This document shows positions 11,311 to 26,687 of a stretch of 35,706 nt of DNA, piece by piece. The notes below the pieces were generated by a model. That model was not told the DNA's origin. It did no database searches and saw nothing but the letters and a program-made list of their open reading frames with translations. Position 1 is the first letter of the stretch. The number at the start of each line of letters is the position of its first letter. A program made the position numbers and the translations under genes. Origin of the DNA: Branchiostoma floridae (lineage: Eukaryota; Chordata; Leptocardii; Amphioxiformes; Branchiostomatidae); NCBI RefSeq assembly GCF_000003815.2, contig NC_049996.1:15880701-15916406 (forward strand), in the 5' to 3' direction.

Positions 11311-12471
11311 TGGGAGGATGGGAATAAGATAGTTCTTTTTACAAGGCGATGTGCAGCCGGCCAGGGGTTTCTAATTGCAGTTTATGGTCAGATTGCTCTG
11401 TTTAACATACCCAGGGGTGCCTTTGCTCGTCAATTAAATAAATATGGGGGGGGGGGGTGAGAATAAGATAGGACATACGGAGTCTCACTTTTTTACAAGG
11501 CTATGCAGCCAGAATGGAAGTTTGTAATTCAGATTCATGAGAAGATTGTCCTGTTTAAGAAACCCAGAGGTTGCTGTGCTCGTCAATTAGATATATCTTG
11601 GTTGGGGATGAGAATAAGATAGGGCGTACGGAGCCCCGCGTTTTACAACGGCATGCAGCCAGAGTGGAGGTTTCTTAATTCAGATTTATGACAAGAATGT
11701 CCTTTTTATCAAACCCAGAGGTTTCTGTGCTCGTCAATTGATTATATTTGGGGGATGAGAATAAGATAGGGCGTACGGAGCCCCGCGCTTTACAACGGCA
11801 TGTAGCCAGAGTGGAGGTTTCTTGATTCAGATTTATGACAAGAATATGGTGTTTAGCCAACCCAGGGGGTTCTATGCTCGTCAATTGATTATATTTGGGG
11901 GATGAGAATACGATAGGGCGTACGGAGTCCCACGTTTTACAACGCTATGCAGTAAGGATGGAGGTTTCTAATTCAAATTTATGACAAGAATGCCGTGTTT
12001 AGCCAACCCAGGGGTTTCTTTGCTCGTCAATTGATTATATCATGGGGGATGTGAATAAGATAGGGCGTACGGAGCCCCGCGTTTTACAACGGCATGCAGC
12101 CAGAGTGGAGGTTTCTTAATTCAGATTTATGACAAGAATGCCTTTTTTATCAAACCCAGAGGTTTCTGTGCTCGTCAATTAGATATATCTTGGGGATGAG
12201 AATAAGATAGGGCGTGCGGAGCCCCGCGTTTTACAACGCTATGCAGCCAGAATGGAGGTTTCTTAATTCAGATTTATGACAAGAATATGGTGTTAAGCCA
12301 ACCCAGGGGTTCTATTCTCGTCAATTGATTATATTTGGGGGGTGAGAATACGATAGGTCATACGGAGCCCCACGTTTTTACAACGCTATGCAGCCAGAGT
12401 CGAGGTTTCTAATTCAGATTCATGACCAGATTGTCCTGTTTAACAAGCTCGGGCCGCCTCTGCTCGTCAAT
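11311..12471 (+). repeat. Tandem satellite array, about 146-bp unit, eight copies
   Basis: Each unit carries GAATAAGATAGGGCGTACGG (or GAATACG), TTTTACAACG, ATGCAGCCAGA, GGAGGTTTCT, ATTTATGACAAGAAT and TGCTCGTCAATTGATTATAT. Unit starts lie near 11330, 11461, 11612, 11759, 11905, 12053, 12199 and 12345. The outermost units are the most diverged, as expected for an array homogenised from within. Confidence 0.9.
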
Positions 12472-12827
12472 GGTGCGTTTTTACAACGATGTTATGGCGG
12501 CAATGCCAGCAGTTGCAGGGGTGCTAATTCTGTTGATGGACAATGAAATGGACCATGGTTCATTTTCTTATGCTCGGACAACTCGGTATCTCACGTTTCG
12601 CGGACGACACCAACGAACCGAACATTTCTCGTTGGACAATGAAATATACCATGTTTTCCTTTTATTACTTAGCATAGTCGGAAAACTCGGTAGCTCGTCA
12701 TTCGCTGATGACACAAACGAACCGAGCATTTCTTGTTGGACAATGAAATATACCACGGTTCATTTTATTACTTATTATGCTCGGACAACTCGGTATCAGA
12801 AGCCCGCGAAAAGTCACCGATCGCGAG
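12472..12827 (+). repeat. Degenerate tandem repeats after the satellite
   Basis: TTGGACAATGAAAT.TACCA..GTTCATTTTATTAC and CTCGG.CAACTCGGTA recur about three times, with a period near 90 bases. A 164-codon frame at 12422-12916 runs through it and looks like a repeat artefact. Confidence 0.5.
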
Positions 12828-13019
12828 TTAGGCCTACGTCACATTTCTATCCGGGGCCCGGCCGGGCTGTTTGCGGAAACGAAAATTTAATGTCTATGTC
12901 AATAAATACAAAATGAATGCACAGGGTATGCTGATGAATTATTTTTCACACGTTTTGTGTTTTCTTGTCTTTTATATCGTACTTTTCGTTCCCCAAAGCT
13001 ATCCGGCTGGACCCCTTAC
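12828..13019. mobile_element. MITE of the GGGGCCCGGC family, copy 3, right end truncated
   Basis: It starts TTAGGCCTACGTCACATTTC, then CCGGGGCCCGGCCGGGCTG, and its interior (TTTTGTGTTTTCTTGTC) matches copies at 4061 and 6772. The right inverted repeat breaks off at GGCTGGACCCC, where another element begins. Confidence 0.6.
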
Positions 13020-13020
13020 T

Positions 13021-13390
13021 CTCTAAGCAGAGGTTCGGCTCTGTCTGTTTTTGGCCTATTTTAGGCATTTTGTCGGGCTCTCTATTTTGTACCGTGTTCT
13101 GGAAATGAAGAAAACGGTACAAAATGGAAATCTCCAAGCAGATCTTGCGTGGCGTAAAACAGTATCATAAGCTGGGGAAGGAGTTGTGCCGGGAGAGGAG
13201 TAAATTTGCCACCGTCGAAGCCGGTTTACTACTCTGCCGGTTAAACTCCTTCCCCAGCTTATGATACTGTCTTATGCCACGCAAGATCCGCTTGGAGATC
13301 CGTTTGGATATTACAAAATGGAACGCCCAACAAAAACGCATACAGCAGTACACGTCAAAAACAGCCGAAGCCGAACCTCTGCTTGGAGAG
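13021..13390. mobile_element. Terminal-inverted-repeat element carrying a nested hairpin MITE
   Basis: The left end CTCTAAGCAGAGGTTCGGCT is mirrored by AGCCGAACCTCTGCTTGGAG at the right, and the pairing continues into GTTTTTGGC/GTCAAAAAC. There is no coding frame. Its left edge cuts the right end of a third MITE (12828-13019). The terminal sequence resembles that of the hairpin MITE it contains, so the two may be mobilised by related transposases. Confidence 0.65.
13131..13298. mobile_element. Hairpin MITE, TCTCCAAGCAGATC family, copy 1
   Basis: The arms of about 55 bp are nearly perfect: TCTCCAAGCAGATCTTGCGT to CTGGGGAAGGAGTT on the left, with the reverse complement on the right ending CGCTTGGAGA. 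It is inserted inside the larger terminal-inverted-repeat element 13021-13390. Confidence 0.75.
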
Positions 13391-13543
13391 CCTCGCCGAG
13401 TGTGCACATAACCGTGTCTCAGGCTGGATGCCAGAGAAGGTTAGTCTAAATTAACCTCTCATAGCGAACATCTGGTGCCAATCTGAAGATTTTAAAACCC
13501 AGCCACCGGTAGCGAATACTAATTCCCCGCTGTAGATAAAGCG

Positions 13544-13775
13544 GGTAGAGTCCGGTCACTGCCAGCGAATGCTAATAAGGTGATTCACTGTTCGAACTGC
13601 GCGTGCGAAGCGTGATGCATTTTGGGAAATATGTCAAAGTTCACGGCCCTTGAGATATAAACAAAAATATGTCCAGACATGGTGTCAAGGAGTTGATGGT
13701 ATCAAGCACGGTCTAGACAAGGTTAGAGGTCTTAAACGTTGAACTCGCGCATGAGCAATGAAAAACATGAACGGC
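13544..13775. mobile_element. GCGCATGCG-family MITE, copy with both ends
   Basis: GGTGATTCACTGTTCGAACT, then GCGCGTGCGAAGCGTGATGC, at the left faces TGAACTCGCGCATGAGC, then AACGGCCTTATTC, at the right. Its first 120 bases with flank (AGAGTCCGGTCACTG) are duplicated at 13808-13925. Confidence 0.55.
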
Positions 13776-13807
13776 CTTATTCTCCACCCCGTCGTACGCT
13801 TTGATAA

Positions 13808-14280
13808 GATTTTAGAGTCCGGTCACTGTAAGCGAATGCTGATAGGGTGATTCGCTGTTTAAACTGCGCATGCGAAGCGTGATGCATTTCGGAAAATATG
13901 TCAAAGTTGACGGCTCTTGAGACATAAACAAACGACGTTGATGGGTTGATAGCCTGCTCAAGCATATGCTAGACGGGACGTGTTCACAAGTCAGACGTCT
14001 TGAACTTGAAGAGACTCTTAAAGTAACGGAAAGGACCGAAGTGAATGGACTCGAATCATGACTCTTGCTATTACATGTATGTATTTTGTAACATGTATGT
14101 AAAATTGTGTATATAGACTTATAAGACTCATTAGAACTTAAATCTTTATCTCTGTTATATACGTTGTCTGACCCTTGCCTCTTCCCTCATAAGCGATTTG
14201 AGCTTTCATGAATAAACAAAGGTTCAAAAAGACTTTGAACTTGCGCATGAGAAATGCAAACCGTGAACGGCCTTATTCTG
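13808..14280. mobile_element. GCGCATGCG-family MITE, interrupted copy
   Basis: This is a duplicate of 13544-13775 including its flank. The left part (AAACTGCGCATGCGAAGCGT) and right part (TGCGCATGAGAAATGC, then GAACGGCCTTATTC) are separated by a 226-bp retroposon at 14009-14234. Confidence 0.55.
14009..14234 (+). mobile_element. Short 5'-truncated retroposon inside a MITE
   Basis: The 9-bp TTGAACTTG occurs at 14000-14008 and 14235-14243 and brackets 226 bases that interrupt a copy of the GCGCATGCG MITE family. The insert has no coding frame and ends with GAATAAACAAAGG then TTCAAAA, a poly(A)-signal-like retroposon tail. It is probably the 3' end of a LINE; the clade cannot be told. Confidence 0.55.
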
Positions 14281-15332
14281 CCTTGCTTTTTAACCCTTGG
14301 CTGGGGCACATTCAGGCCATACATCCGCGTCCTACACACTTCTGTACTCTTCTGCTGTATTGATTTTAGATGAGGCAGGATTTCCCCAGACTCTAGTTCA
14401 CTGTGCAGAACCGTAGTCTGATATTGCTATAATATGATTTACGTTTAGATGAGTCAAGCGGGCTTCCCTCCAACCGCATCGGTGACACCAGGGTTGGCTG
14501 TGGAGTTCATGTACGTCATAGTCCTTCCATCAATCATACGAGCCGAACTTGAACTTCACTGCGGCTCTGTGATATCAATGTCTGCGTCGGCAATTTTCAT
14601 CGTCATATTCAATTGTCTGTAATACGTGAACTACGCAGTAACATTGATTTTTGCTGTAGCAGTTCGCTCTCTGATTTATGGGTTACGCTTTTCGTGCCAG
14701 CAGAACCATTGACTTTCCGATCTTAGCATTTGATTCCAATATTTTATATTGTGTGTGAGATATTAGAAATATACATCTGGGACTAAATCAGCAAGACGTA
14801 AATGTCAAATATGATTAAATCAGACAGAAATGTCATTAGATAATGCAGAAACAAACTTTAACACATCTATCTATAGTATCGTATAGTATCGTATAGTATC
14901 GTATAGGCGTGTATAAACGCGATGTAGTGCAACTAAGAACGTACATCAAACTATACATTAAAGCACTTTCAGGAGTAAGCCATCTCGCGGGTTGAACTGT
15001 GCATGCGCAGTGAGGTGCATTGTGGGTAGTTAATTTTGAAGGCCCTTGAGATTAAATCCAACCCCGTAAAACATCATGTGGCAAAATTGACTCGGGCGGG
15101 GGAAAGCTGCCAGTACCCCGAAGAAAGGCCCTCCACGATAGACAGGCCCTCCACGATAGACAGATGCTAGGTTATCTTCCACTGTGCCCTTTATAGACGA
15201 CCGACTAATTAACTATTACATCATCTCATAATTTCTTTATCCCTCTTGTTTCTTTCAAGCGTCACTATCTCCCGGTTTATCATCAGTGACCTTTAAGACA
15301 GACATGTTTCTCTTTTTAGACGAGTCATCAAA
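14281..15332. other. Intergenic with small repeats
   Basis: It holds a 10-bp tandem repeat (ATAGTATCGT, about three copies, 14872-14906), a half-copy of the GCGCATGCG MITE at 14985-15065, and an 18-bp duplication CCTCCACGATAGACAG at 15129-15163. No gene was recognised. Confidence 0.5.
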
Positions 15333-15466
15333 TCTCGTGAGATTTCGGCAGTAATCAGGCAGACAGTCTGTCGGATCTCGCGAGACTTAGCAGGCAGATG
15401 ATTGGTCTTTAGATCTCGCGAGACTTCGGCAGTGATCACTTTAATGAGTAATCAAATCTCGCGAGA
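15333..15466. promoter_or_regulatory. Cluster of four TCTCGCGAGA-type motifs
   Basis: Palindromes at 15333-15342 (one mismatch, TCTCGTGAGA), 15376-15385, 15414-15423 and 15457-15466 are spaced about 40 bases apart, three of them followed by variants of CTTCGGCAG. This CGCG element is a known metazoan promoter motif (bound by BANP in mammals). No transcription start is known here, and the cluster could be a degenerate repeat. Confidence 0.5.
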
Positions 15467-15489
15467 CATCCGGATGCTTCGACTGCCTA

Positions 15490-15534
15490 TTTTGACTAAT
15501 TTTGACTAATTTTGACTAATTTTGACTAATTTTT
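15490..15534. repeat. 10-bp tandem repeat TTTTGACTAA, four copies
   Basis: Four exact units followed by a T-run, just downstream of the TCTCGCGAGA cluster. Confidence 0.9.
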
Positions 15535-15928
15535 TCGTACCTATTAGACTCATGTTAGTAGGTTACAGAGAACATTCCATCACGGAGTGGCAGATTTGGC
15601 ACAAACGATAATTGGGTATCTACAGTATCTAAATGAATACAAAATACAAAAAAGACTTGGGTTGCTTTGGGAAAACCGTTTGCCTGGTATTTGTGTGGAA
15701 TTTCACATTTTAGAATAAGTCCAAATTTGTACCTTTATCGCAATAAACTCCCATTTCGGACTCTGACCACTTTTAGGTTAAGTCGTTTGATAATGGCAGG
15801 AACTAGACATGAACTAGCTCGAAGTACTTGGAGTTTTTCTCTGGTCTGTGTACTAACTCATGTTGAAGATGTCGTCATGGGGGGAGGGGGGCACAAACAT
15901 AAATGTATGTATTTGCGTACAGCACATC

Positions 15929-18588
15929 TCAGTCATATTCATCTGACGACATCATAGCAGTGAATTCGGCGTAGTTGATCTGAAATAGGAAAAAAAATAT
16001 CAGTGTTTTAAGAATTGTGGATCATTTACTAACAGAGCAGACTGAAATTTCATAGCAGTGAATAAAAAGGCAAAGCTATTAAAAACTGCAATTTCCAAAG
16101 ATGAAATTGGACCCAAATTGTACCATTGAGTTCTTCTTAAGGAATGGGCGATGTACTGTTACCCACGTAATGCACTGACTATGTGAGCAATGGATCATAA
16201 GTTGTATCTGCATAACGTGACGTCACTGACGTAGATTGCTCTTTTCTTGACAACGGCTGGGAGTTGCTTACTTGCTTGCTTAAGACGAGTCCTTCTGGTC
16301 CGCTGGGAGTTGGACGGTCGAAAAGTTTGGTAAATCCCAAATTTTGCACTGAAATTTACAGTTCAACTTTCCTTCTGGATGACATTTGCCAACGCAAATT
16401 GAATTTTCACGCTTGAATATTGATTGACGTTTTGCAAAGCTTGAACGAGAAATATGTTGCATTTGCTAGCAAATGTTTTGACCTCTACTGACCTTTCCAT
16501 CTCCGTCCATGTCGGCCAGCCGGATCATGTTCTCCACCTCCTCGTCTGTCATTGGCTGGCCCAGACACGTCATCACGTGACGTAACTCTTCCACACTCAG
16601 ATGGCCGTCGCCATTCTTCAAGACAAACAAGAGTTCAGAGACCTCATACTCCGCTAGTGAATGTCTAAATTGAAGTTCACTGGTCAAACAATTGAGGTTT
16701 TGATTAATTACATATGTCCATTGACCACTTCCTGTCCCTGTACGATGAACGTGACAAACAAATGGAAAATATACAGCTGCCGAATCATACCAAAGCAACA
16801 CCTCCCCTTGAATTAGTAGCCATTGACCCCTGGGCTATCTGTCAGCTTGATAAATAACTGATTCTACAAACTATGAACTCTATTTCGTATCACTACAGTA
16901 TATCTGACCCTTTGAAGTGATGAGGTTGATAAATGACTGTGAGCTTTATTTCCTGACACTGTCGTAATTTTGGCCCTTAGAACATAGAGGGTCAATAAAT
17001 GACTAATTCTACCAACTATGAACTCTACTTCCTGTTACTCCCGTAACTCTGATCTTTTGTCCTTCGCTTCCTGTCAATCATGTTGACCATCGTCGGAGGG
17101 AGAAGATTTGTATTCTTATTCATGACAAGTTTTCGGAATATCAGGAGAATCCCATTCCCATCCATAAAACGTTCCCTGCTGTAGCCTAAGTGAATATACT
17201 GTCTAGCTCTCACAAGGCTCACCGTGTCAAATGTTCTGAAGGCTTCGCTGATGACGACAGAGGCGTCTGTCTTCTCTGTTCTCTTCTCCATCACGGTGAG
17301 AAATTCCAAGAAATTGATCTTTTCTGTCTTGTCCAGGTCAGCCCTCTCCATTAGGGCCTTGTATAAGAAGGAATCAAAGACATTATAATTCCTTGAAGTA
17401 TTTAGAGTTTTATGATTTGATTTCTTAATGTCATGTATCCTGGTTTTATCATACACTATTATGTTGCTAGTCATATTACCATAGATCTAAACACTTCGTG
17501 TTGCCAATATATTTGAAATTCATTGCGTTTGGCAGTACGGTAAGCTCGATGTTGTAGCAATAGCACCCTCTATCGATGATTGTGAGATCGCAGCTGTGAT
17601 ACGTTTAGAGCTTTCTAGCAGTAGATACTCTCCAATCAGCGGTTGATGGAAAACTCGTGACCTTTTTCTTATATGCCGGCTTTTTTGTCAGTTATCCCCA
17701 CATGGAAATAGCTTAGTATACAGGAAAAAAGACGGCATATCAGGAAAAGTAATGATTTTTCCCTATCAAACTGTGTTTGGAGAGTGGGTCTGAAGAAGGA
17801 TGTGAGGCCATTGTCGGCTATGTGTGAGGGTCTGCATGCCTTTTTCTCTTAAACGTTATCAACCCACCCACCCCCATGCAGACCCTCTTGTGTGACAGGG
17901 ACTTAAGTGGAAGGTTTCATCTGAACCTGTGGATATTTACCGTGAGTTGGTCATTGGTACAGTTTTGACCGACCCTTTCCAGTACCATCCCCAACTGTTC
18001 CACAGTGACGTCCCCGTTGCTATCCTCGTATGCAGAGAATGCCTCTTTAAACCCCGCTATCTGCTCGGCGCTGAAGTCAAATAATTCTTCTGTAACACAC
18101 AACCAGGAAAAACAACACGTCTCTAACGTGTGCTGCAATGTTGAACTTCATATTTAATTCCGATCAAACCAATCTGTCCGTATATGCAGCATGTACTGTT
18201 GAGTTGAGGAGAAACCTGGTGTGTTACGCCATGAGGCAGTTTACCGGGTATGCAAAACAAAGAAACAAACAAACAAAAAAGCTAGATAACCATTCCTTTG
18301 TTATTTTGGGTATACAAACAGTTTTAGTAATACAGACAGAGACCAAACTGAAAACCATCATAATATAAGAAGAAACCACTCATGAATGGAAACAAAGAAA
18401 AAGGATGTGCCATTCCACCCGAGGCAGACTTGCACCCGCCCACCCTTCTGCCAAGAAACGACACATCAAAGCAAACTGGAAATTATAAAGAGGACTTCAT
18501 CAAGAAGAATATGAAACAAAATACCTAATTTTTCCGTTTCCTCTCGCTTCTCTATCGGAGGCAGAACTTTCTTTGCCGTTCGCCACAT
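15929..18588 (-). CDS. Divergent calmodulin-like EF-hand protein, five exons, complete
   Basis: Exons on the minus strand: 18588-18525, 18089-17941, 17357-17223, 16615-16493 and 15979-15929. All junctions are GT-AG and the phases agree; exon 1 ends with G and exon 2 starts with AA, making one Glu codon. The joined product is 173 residues against about 149 for calmodulin, with an N-terminal extension of about 28 residues beginning [13 protein letters not shown]-hand 1 (after GFKEAF) has an 11-residue loop lacking one position, so it probably does not bind calcium. EF-hand 2 ([12 protein letters not shown]) lacks the usual loop glycine. EF-hands 3 ([12 protein letters not shown]) and 4 (DMDGDGKINYAE) are canonical. 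The end is [10 protein letters not shown] then TGA. The break after the NDQLT codons falls where the plus-strand calmodulin-like gene at 35545 also has a donor, which supports common descent. The family acts as a calcium sensor that binds target peptides; the target here is unknown. No start codon upstream of exon 1 was tested against transcripts. Confidence 0.88.
16785..17050 (+). repeat. Dispersed repeat with internal tandem units
   Basis: It starts ACCAAAGCAACACCTCCCC as at 8173. Words like GATAAATGACTGATTCTACC and ACTATGAACTCTA recur about three times. It occupies intron 3 of the calmodulin-like gene and accounts for much of that intron. Confidence 0.55.
17665..17890. repeat. Two small hairpins in intron 2 of the calmodulin-like gene
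   Basis: CTTATATGCCGGCTTTTTTG faces AAAAAAGACGGCATATCAGG (about 17669-17750), and GAGGGTCTGCATG faces CATGCAGACCCTC (about 17827-17887). Origin unknown, probably MITE remnants. Confidence 0.5.
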
Positions 18589-18924
18589 TTTTCTGTGTGG
18601 TTCCTCTCCTGTGTTTTACTAGTAAACGCTAAAGAGCTATTTATTCTGACCATCGCTTTTCTGATGTCATCAATCGACTATTGGTTGCTTCTCAATGATA
18701 CTTTATTATTACGTAAGAGTCTATTCTAGAGCATCTACTGTAATTGACTACGTCATGTTCTGGAACCTGACAAAATGGCAACATAGCAATCATATGCAAC
18801 GACGCCTCCTGTCGGATAGTATGCGAACGACACCTGTTGTGAAAACACTATCACATCAATTTTTCCTCAATTATTGTATTGGCACACAGGATCACTGCAA
18901 GGACATTATGATGATTTGAAATTC

Positions 18925-18930
18925 TTTATT
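18925..18930 (-). terminator. Candidate poly(A) signal of the methyltransferase gene
   Basis: The minus strand reads AATAAA about 250 bases past the methyltransferase stop codon and well before the first exon of the calmodulin-like gene. The position is plausible for the 3' end. A hexamer of this kind also occurs by chance, so this is a suggestion only. Confidence 0.4.
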
Positions 18931-19181
18931 TCATGTAAATCGATCGAAAGCAACACAATACACATAAAAATGTTAATCCAAGACACATTTCTAGGCGTTT
19001 CTAGAATGTCTTACTGTAGTGAAAGTCAAATTCAAACGTATGTTCAATCACCTGTTAGGTATGTTGAAATATTCATTCATAAACGAATAACACAATTCCT
19101 ACGCTTAGCGTTAAACATGTTGTATGTTGACCAAACATTGTACTTGCACTAACATACATGTCATATTGTAGTGTGTTCTGT

Positions 19182-23697
<4,516 letters not shown>

Positions 23698-23877
23698 GGT
23701 TCAGAGTTAAAACTGATGTAGATGGCGGAGAACACACAGCAAAGGCCCCTCGGGTTCTTAGTACGTGATAAAGATTTCCACGTGTTGTTGTTGTTTCGAG
23801 TTTGTTGTTTTTTATTGTCCTTCGGTGATGTGGGTCATTCCGCTGCGACGAATGCCGAAAATACTGGTATGATATAT

Positions 23878-24078
23878 AACGCTAGTTCACATTTATCCGT
23901 TGGGTAACCTATACCCGTTGCTTTTAAGGTCGTCGGAGATATCACACCGACGGACGTTGGTTTCAAACTGCAATATTTTCAGTATATTGCAGTCTAAAAC
24001 TACTACCCATCGGTTTGATGTGATGTTTTGAAAAACAACGGTTATAGGTTACCCTGCGGATAAAGGTGAACTAGCGTT
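23878..24078. mobile_element. Hairpin MITE with AACGCTAGTTCAC ends
   Basis: AACGCTAGTTCACATTTATC at the left faces GATAAAGGTGAACTAGCGTT at the right, and pairing extends over GGGTAACCTATA..CGTTG. A second inner hairpin has ACTGCAATAT facing ATATTGCAGT. It lies 180 bases upstream of the methyltransferase start. Confidence 0.7.
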
Positions 24079-26668
24079 AAAACAGAGACAACAATTGTTT
24101 AGTTAAAACAAAGCGCTGCTGTAATAGTACTAAAGCGCACTATTTCTGAATTATATTTCAAGCAGAAGATATGCTTTATCATGTGATATTTGAAAGCATG
24201 TCAAGAAGCATCTCATATTTCCATGACTTGATCAGTGTAAAAGACATCAATGCACACATAATCTAAAAACAAATCTATGAAATTCGTTGAGTGATCATCT
24301 GTCAAACATTCGTCGCTAAGCTGTCGCAGCCTGTTGGAAAACTCACTAGACCCATGCCGACCCTACCCATGTATTTCCTATACGTTTAGACACTTTCTTT
24401 ATCGTTAATATTTTCGGCATAAATGACAGGCAATGTGCATACCAAGAAGCCACGGAGCTGTTAGTAATATCCCACTTCAATCAGTTGCCCTGTTTATCTT
24501 ATCATATGTAGCTCACGTACAGTAAAGGGGAATACACATTACAGTAACAGTTAGACTCACCGGTCTCATTTGCTACAGGCATCCCTGAAGACGGCGTCAA
24601 TCACGACAAAATCACCATCACTGGCTTATTTATGCTCTCTTATGTATGTCCATTCTACCCGTACCAAGTTGAACGACACGCGGATTTCTCAAAGGAACGC
24701 ACGGGCGACATTTTCTTCTGAGTCAGTCTCTTCCATTTTGTAAAGGACCGCATCGGGTCAGACACTTACCCGTGATTACATATAGAAGGGCGCCTCTAAA
24801 CCGTAGGAATCACGGTGATTGTAATCACCAATCAAGTCCTCCTACATCCAACCTGCATAATGACGCTATGTGCCTTGCAATTCTGCTTTGACTTTGGTTT
24901 AGATATATCATTAGGTGTGTCTACCACTCCCTCTTGGTGACCGCTTGGTGCAGAGCAAAAGATGAAAAACAGAAAACAGAAAGTTACGGAAGTTACGTTG
25001 CAGTACTAAAGCAAGTCGCTATGGGACTAAGAATTTAGCAATTTCGAGGTCTTGTCAATGCCTTTATTTAGGTCATCCCTGTCATTATTGTGTTTCGTAT
25101 TGGCAGACGCCAAAACGCACACCAACCCTAGTAAACTTCTAGCAAAGGTAATGCAAGTAGTTAACGTAAATGTAAGTACGTACTTTCTTTCTTTCATATT
25201 TCTATTTTTGCTTGTTTGTTTTTCTTTATCTCCAAATTAATTTTAGTACGGAATTTTTACTAACTCTTGGCTTTCCTTAATTTCTATCTGTCTGCCTCAC
25301 AGTTATAAGCTACCCGTACCCTCGTGTAAGCCTCGGTAGTATCTTGTTGTACCGTACAGTCGCTTCGCAAAATGAAGAAAATATAGTAAGTTATTGAAGA
25401 AAAATATTTCCGACTAGAAAGTAATTTTCCCTGTGGGCGATCCATAATTAAATAACATTGACTCTTCAAATGAAGTGGTCAGAAAATGAACTAGACATTA
25501 GGGTTCATTATACGGGTGGGCCATTGTCTTATCTGACGTTGATCTGGGCCGTGAGAGTACAGGGTCGTGAGAGGTCACAGTAAAAGAAGTCTCAAGTACT
25601 CACCACGCCACTCTCACTAATCAAGATACCAATATGAGTCTAGACCGGTATTTTCAACTCGTATCTTTTCAATCTGTAGCGTATCTGTTACAACATGGGC
25701 CAGAATAGCTTGCCGTGGTCTCCAGACCTTCTCCAGGCCTTCTCCAGACGATGGATTGGACTTTAGGTGAGCGAAGTCATCTGTAGTTGGGAGTTGGACG
25801 TCGATAAGGTTGCCTACTAGTCTTTAAATGTCGTTCAAGTTCTTATATGCGATCAGAAGAGTAATCAGGGGCTAGGACAAGATGTGTAACAAAGGCTTAA
25901 CGCAGTTATAGGGCGCGGCTATATGGCGCGGTGTTGTACAGTAATGTGTCCTTGGTACTGACACCGGCTTTCCATGCTAACATTGCCGTGCCAGTACGGG
26001 CGACGTCCTTGGTACTGAAATACAGGTCAAGTACAAGTCCACGATATTCCTCAATCAAGTTTTTAAAAAATTGACGCGCCTGGATAGATTGCATTTCCAT
26101 AATTCTTCCTATTTGAAAGCTACTGATTTTCCTGGAAAGTAGGGAGACAGACTTCGACATGTATTATGTATGCGGAGTCACCATAGGGCAAGTTACATGT
26201 AGGTTTCCAACAGCTCACGTCTTACTTGAAAACACTGTATAGATAAGAATCGTAGTGCACTTGTCACTGGTAACCTGCAATGGGTATACGGTGGAAGGGC
26301 TCATGTAGTAATAACGTTTTTATAGTTATGGCTGCCCCATACTCAAAGTCACAGAGAGGAACTGTCCACATGGACTGAACATTTATCTACAATATCTTCT
26401 TTTGCCTACGTTGCAACCTCTTTCCCTGTCATTGAGAGGCCCCCTCCATTGCGAGGAGGCCGGTTTAGTCTCCTGGGTTACTGAGAGCATGGACAGGCTG
26501 TAACTTCCCATTTGGGGGGAACACATTTTGAAATTCTGTTGTGAAATGATCACACTCTCTTCTTCAGGTCTACGTTAAACAACTATAGTAATTATATTAT
26601 AATAGTAGATGTTATGCCAGTGAAACATTTTCACTTTGGTGATGCCGAAATTGTATTTTTCTTGAAGC
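24079..26668. other. Intergenic, no gene recognised
   Basis: No splice-supported exon series was found. A minus-strand frame of 84 codons at 25906-26160 contains a short internal repeat (VSTKD-like) and matches nothing I know. A donor-like ACCG|GTGAGT on the minus strand near 24558 could belong to an untranslated exon, unproven. Confidence 0.45.
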
Positions 26669-26687
26669 TTTAAATGCATCATCATCA

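Noticed and set aside
12422-12916. 164-codon plus-strand frame
   Set aside because: It runs through the tail of the satellite, degenerate tandem repeats and a MITE end; no protein-like signal.
25906-26160. 84-codon minus-strand frame
   Set aside because: It contains a short internal repeat but no recognisable domain, splice partner or start context.
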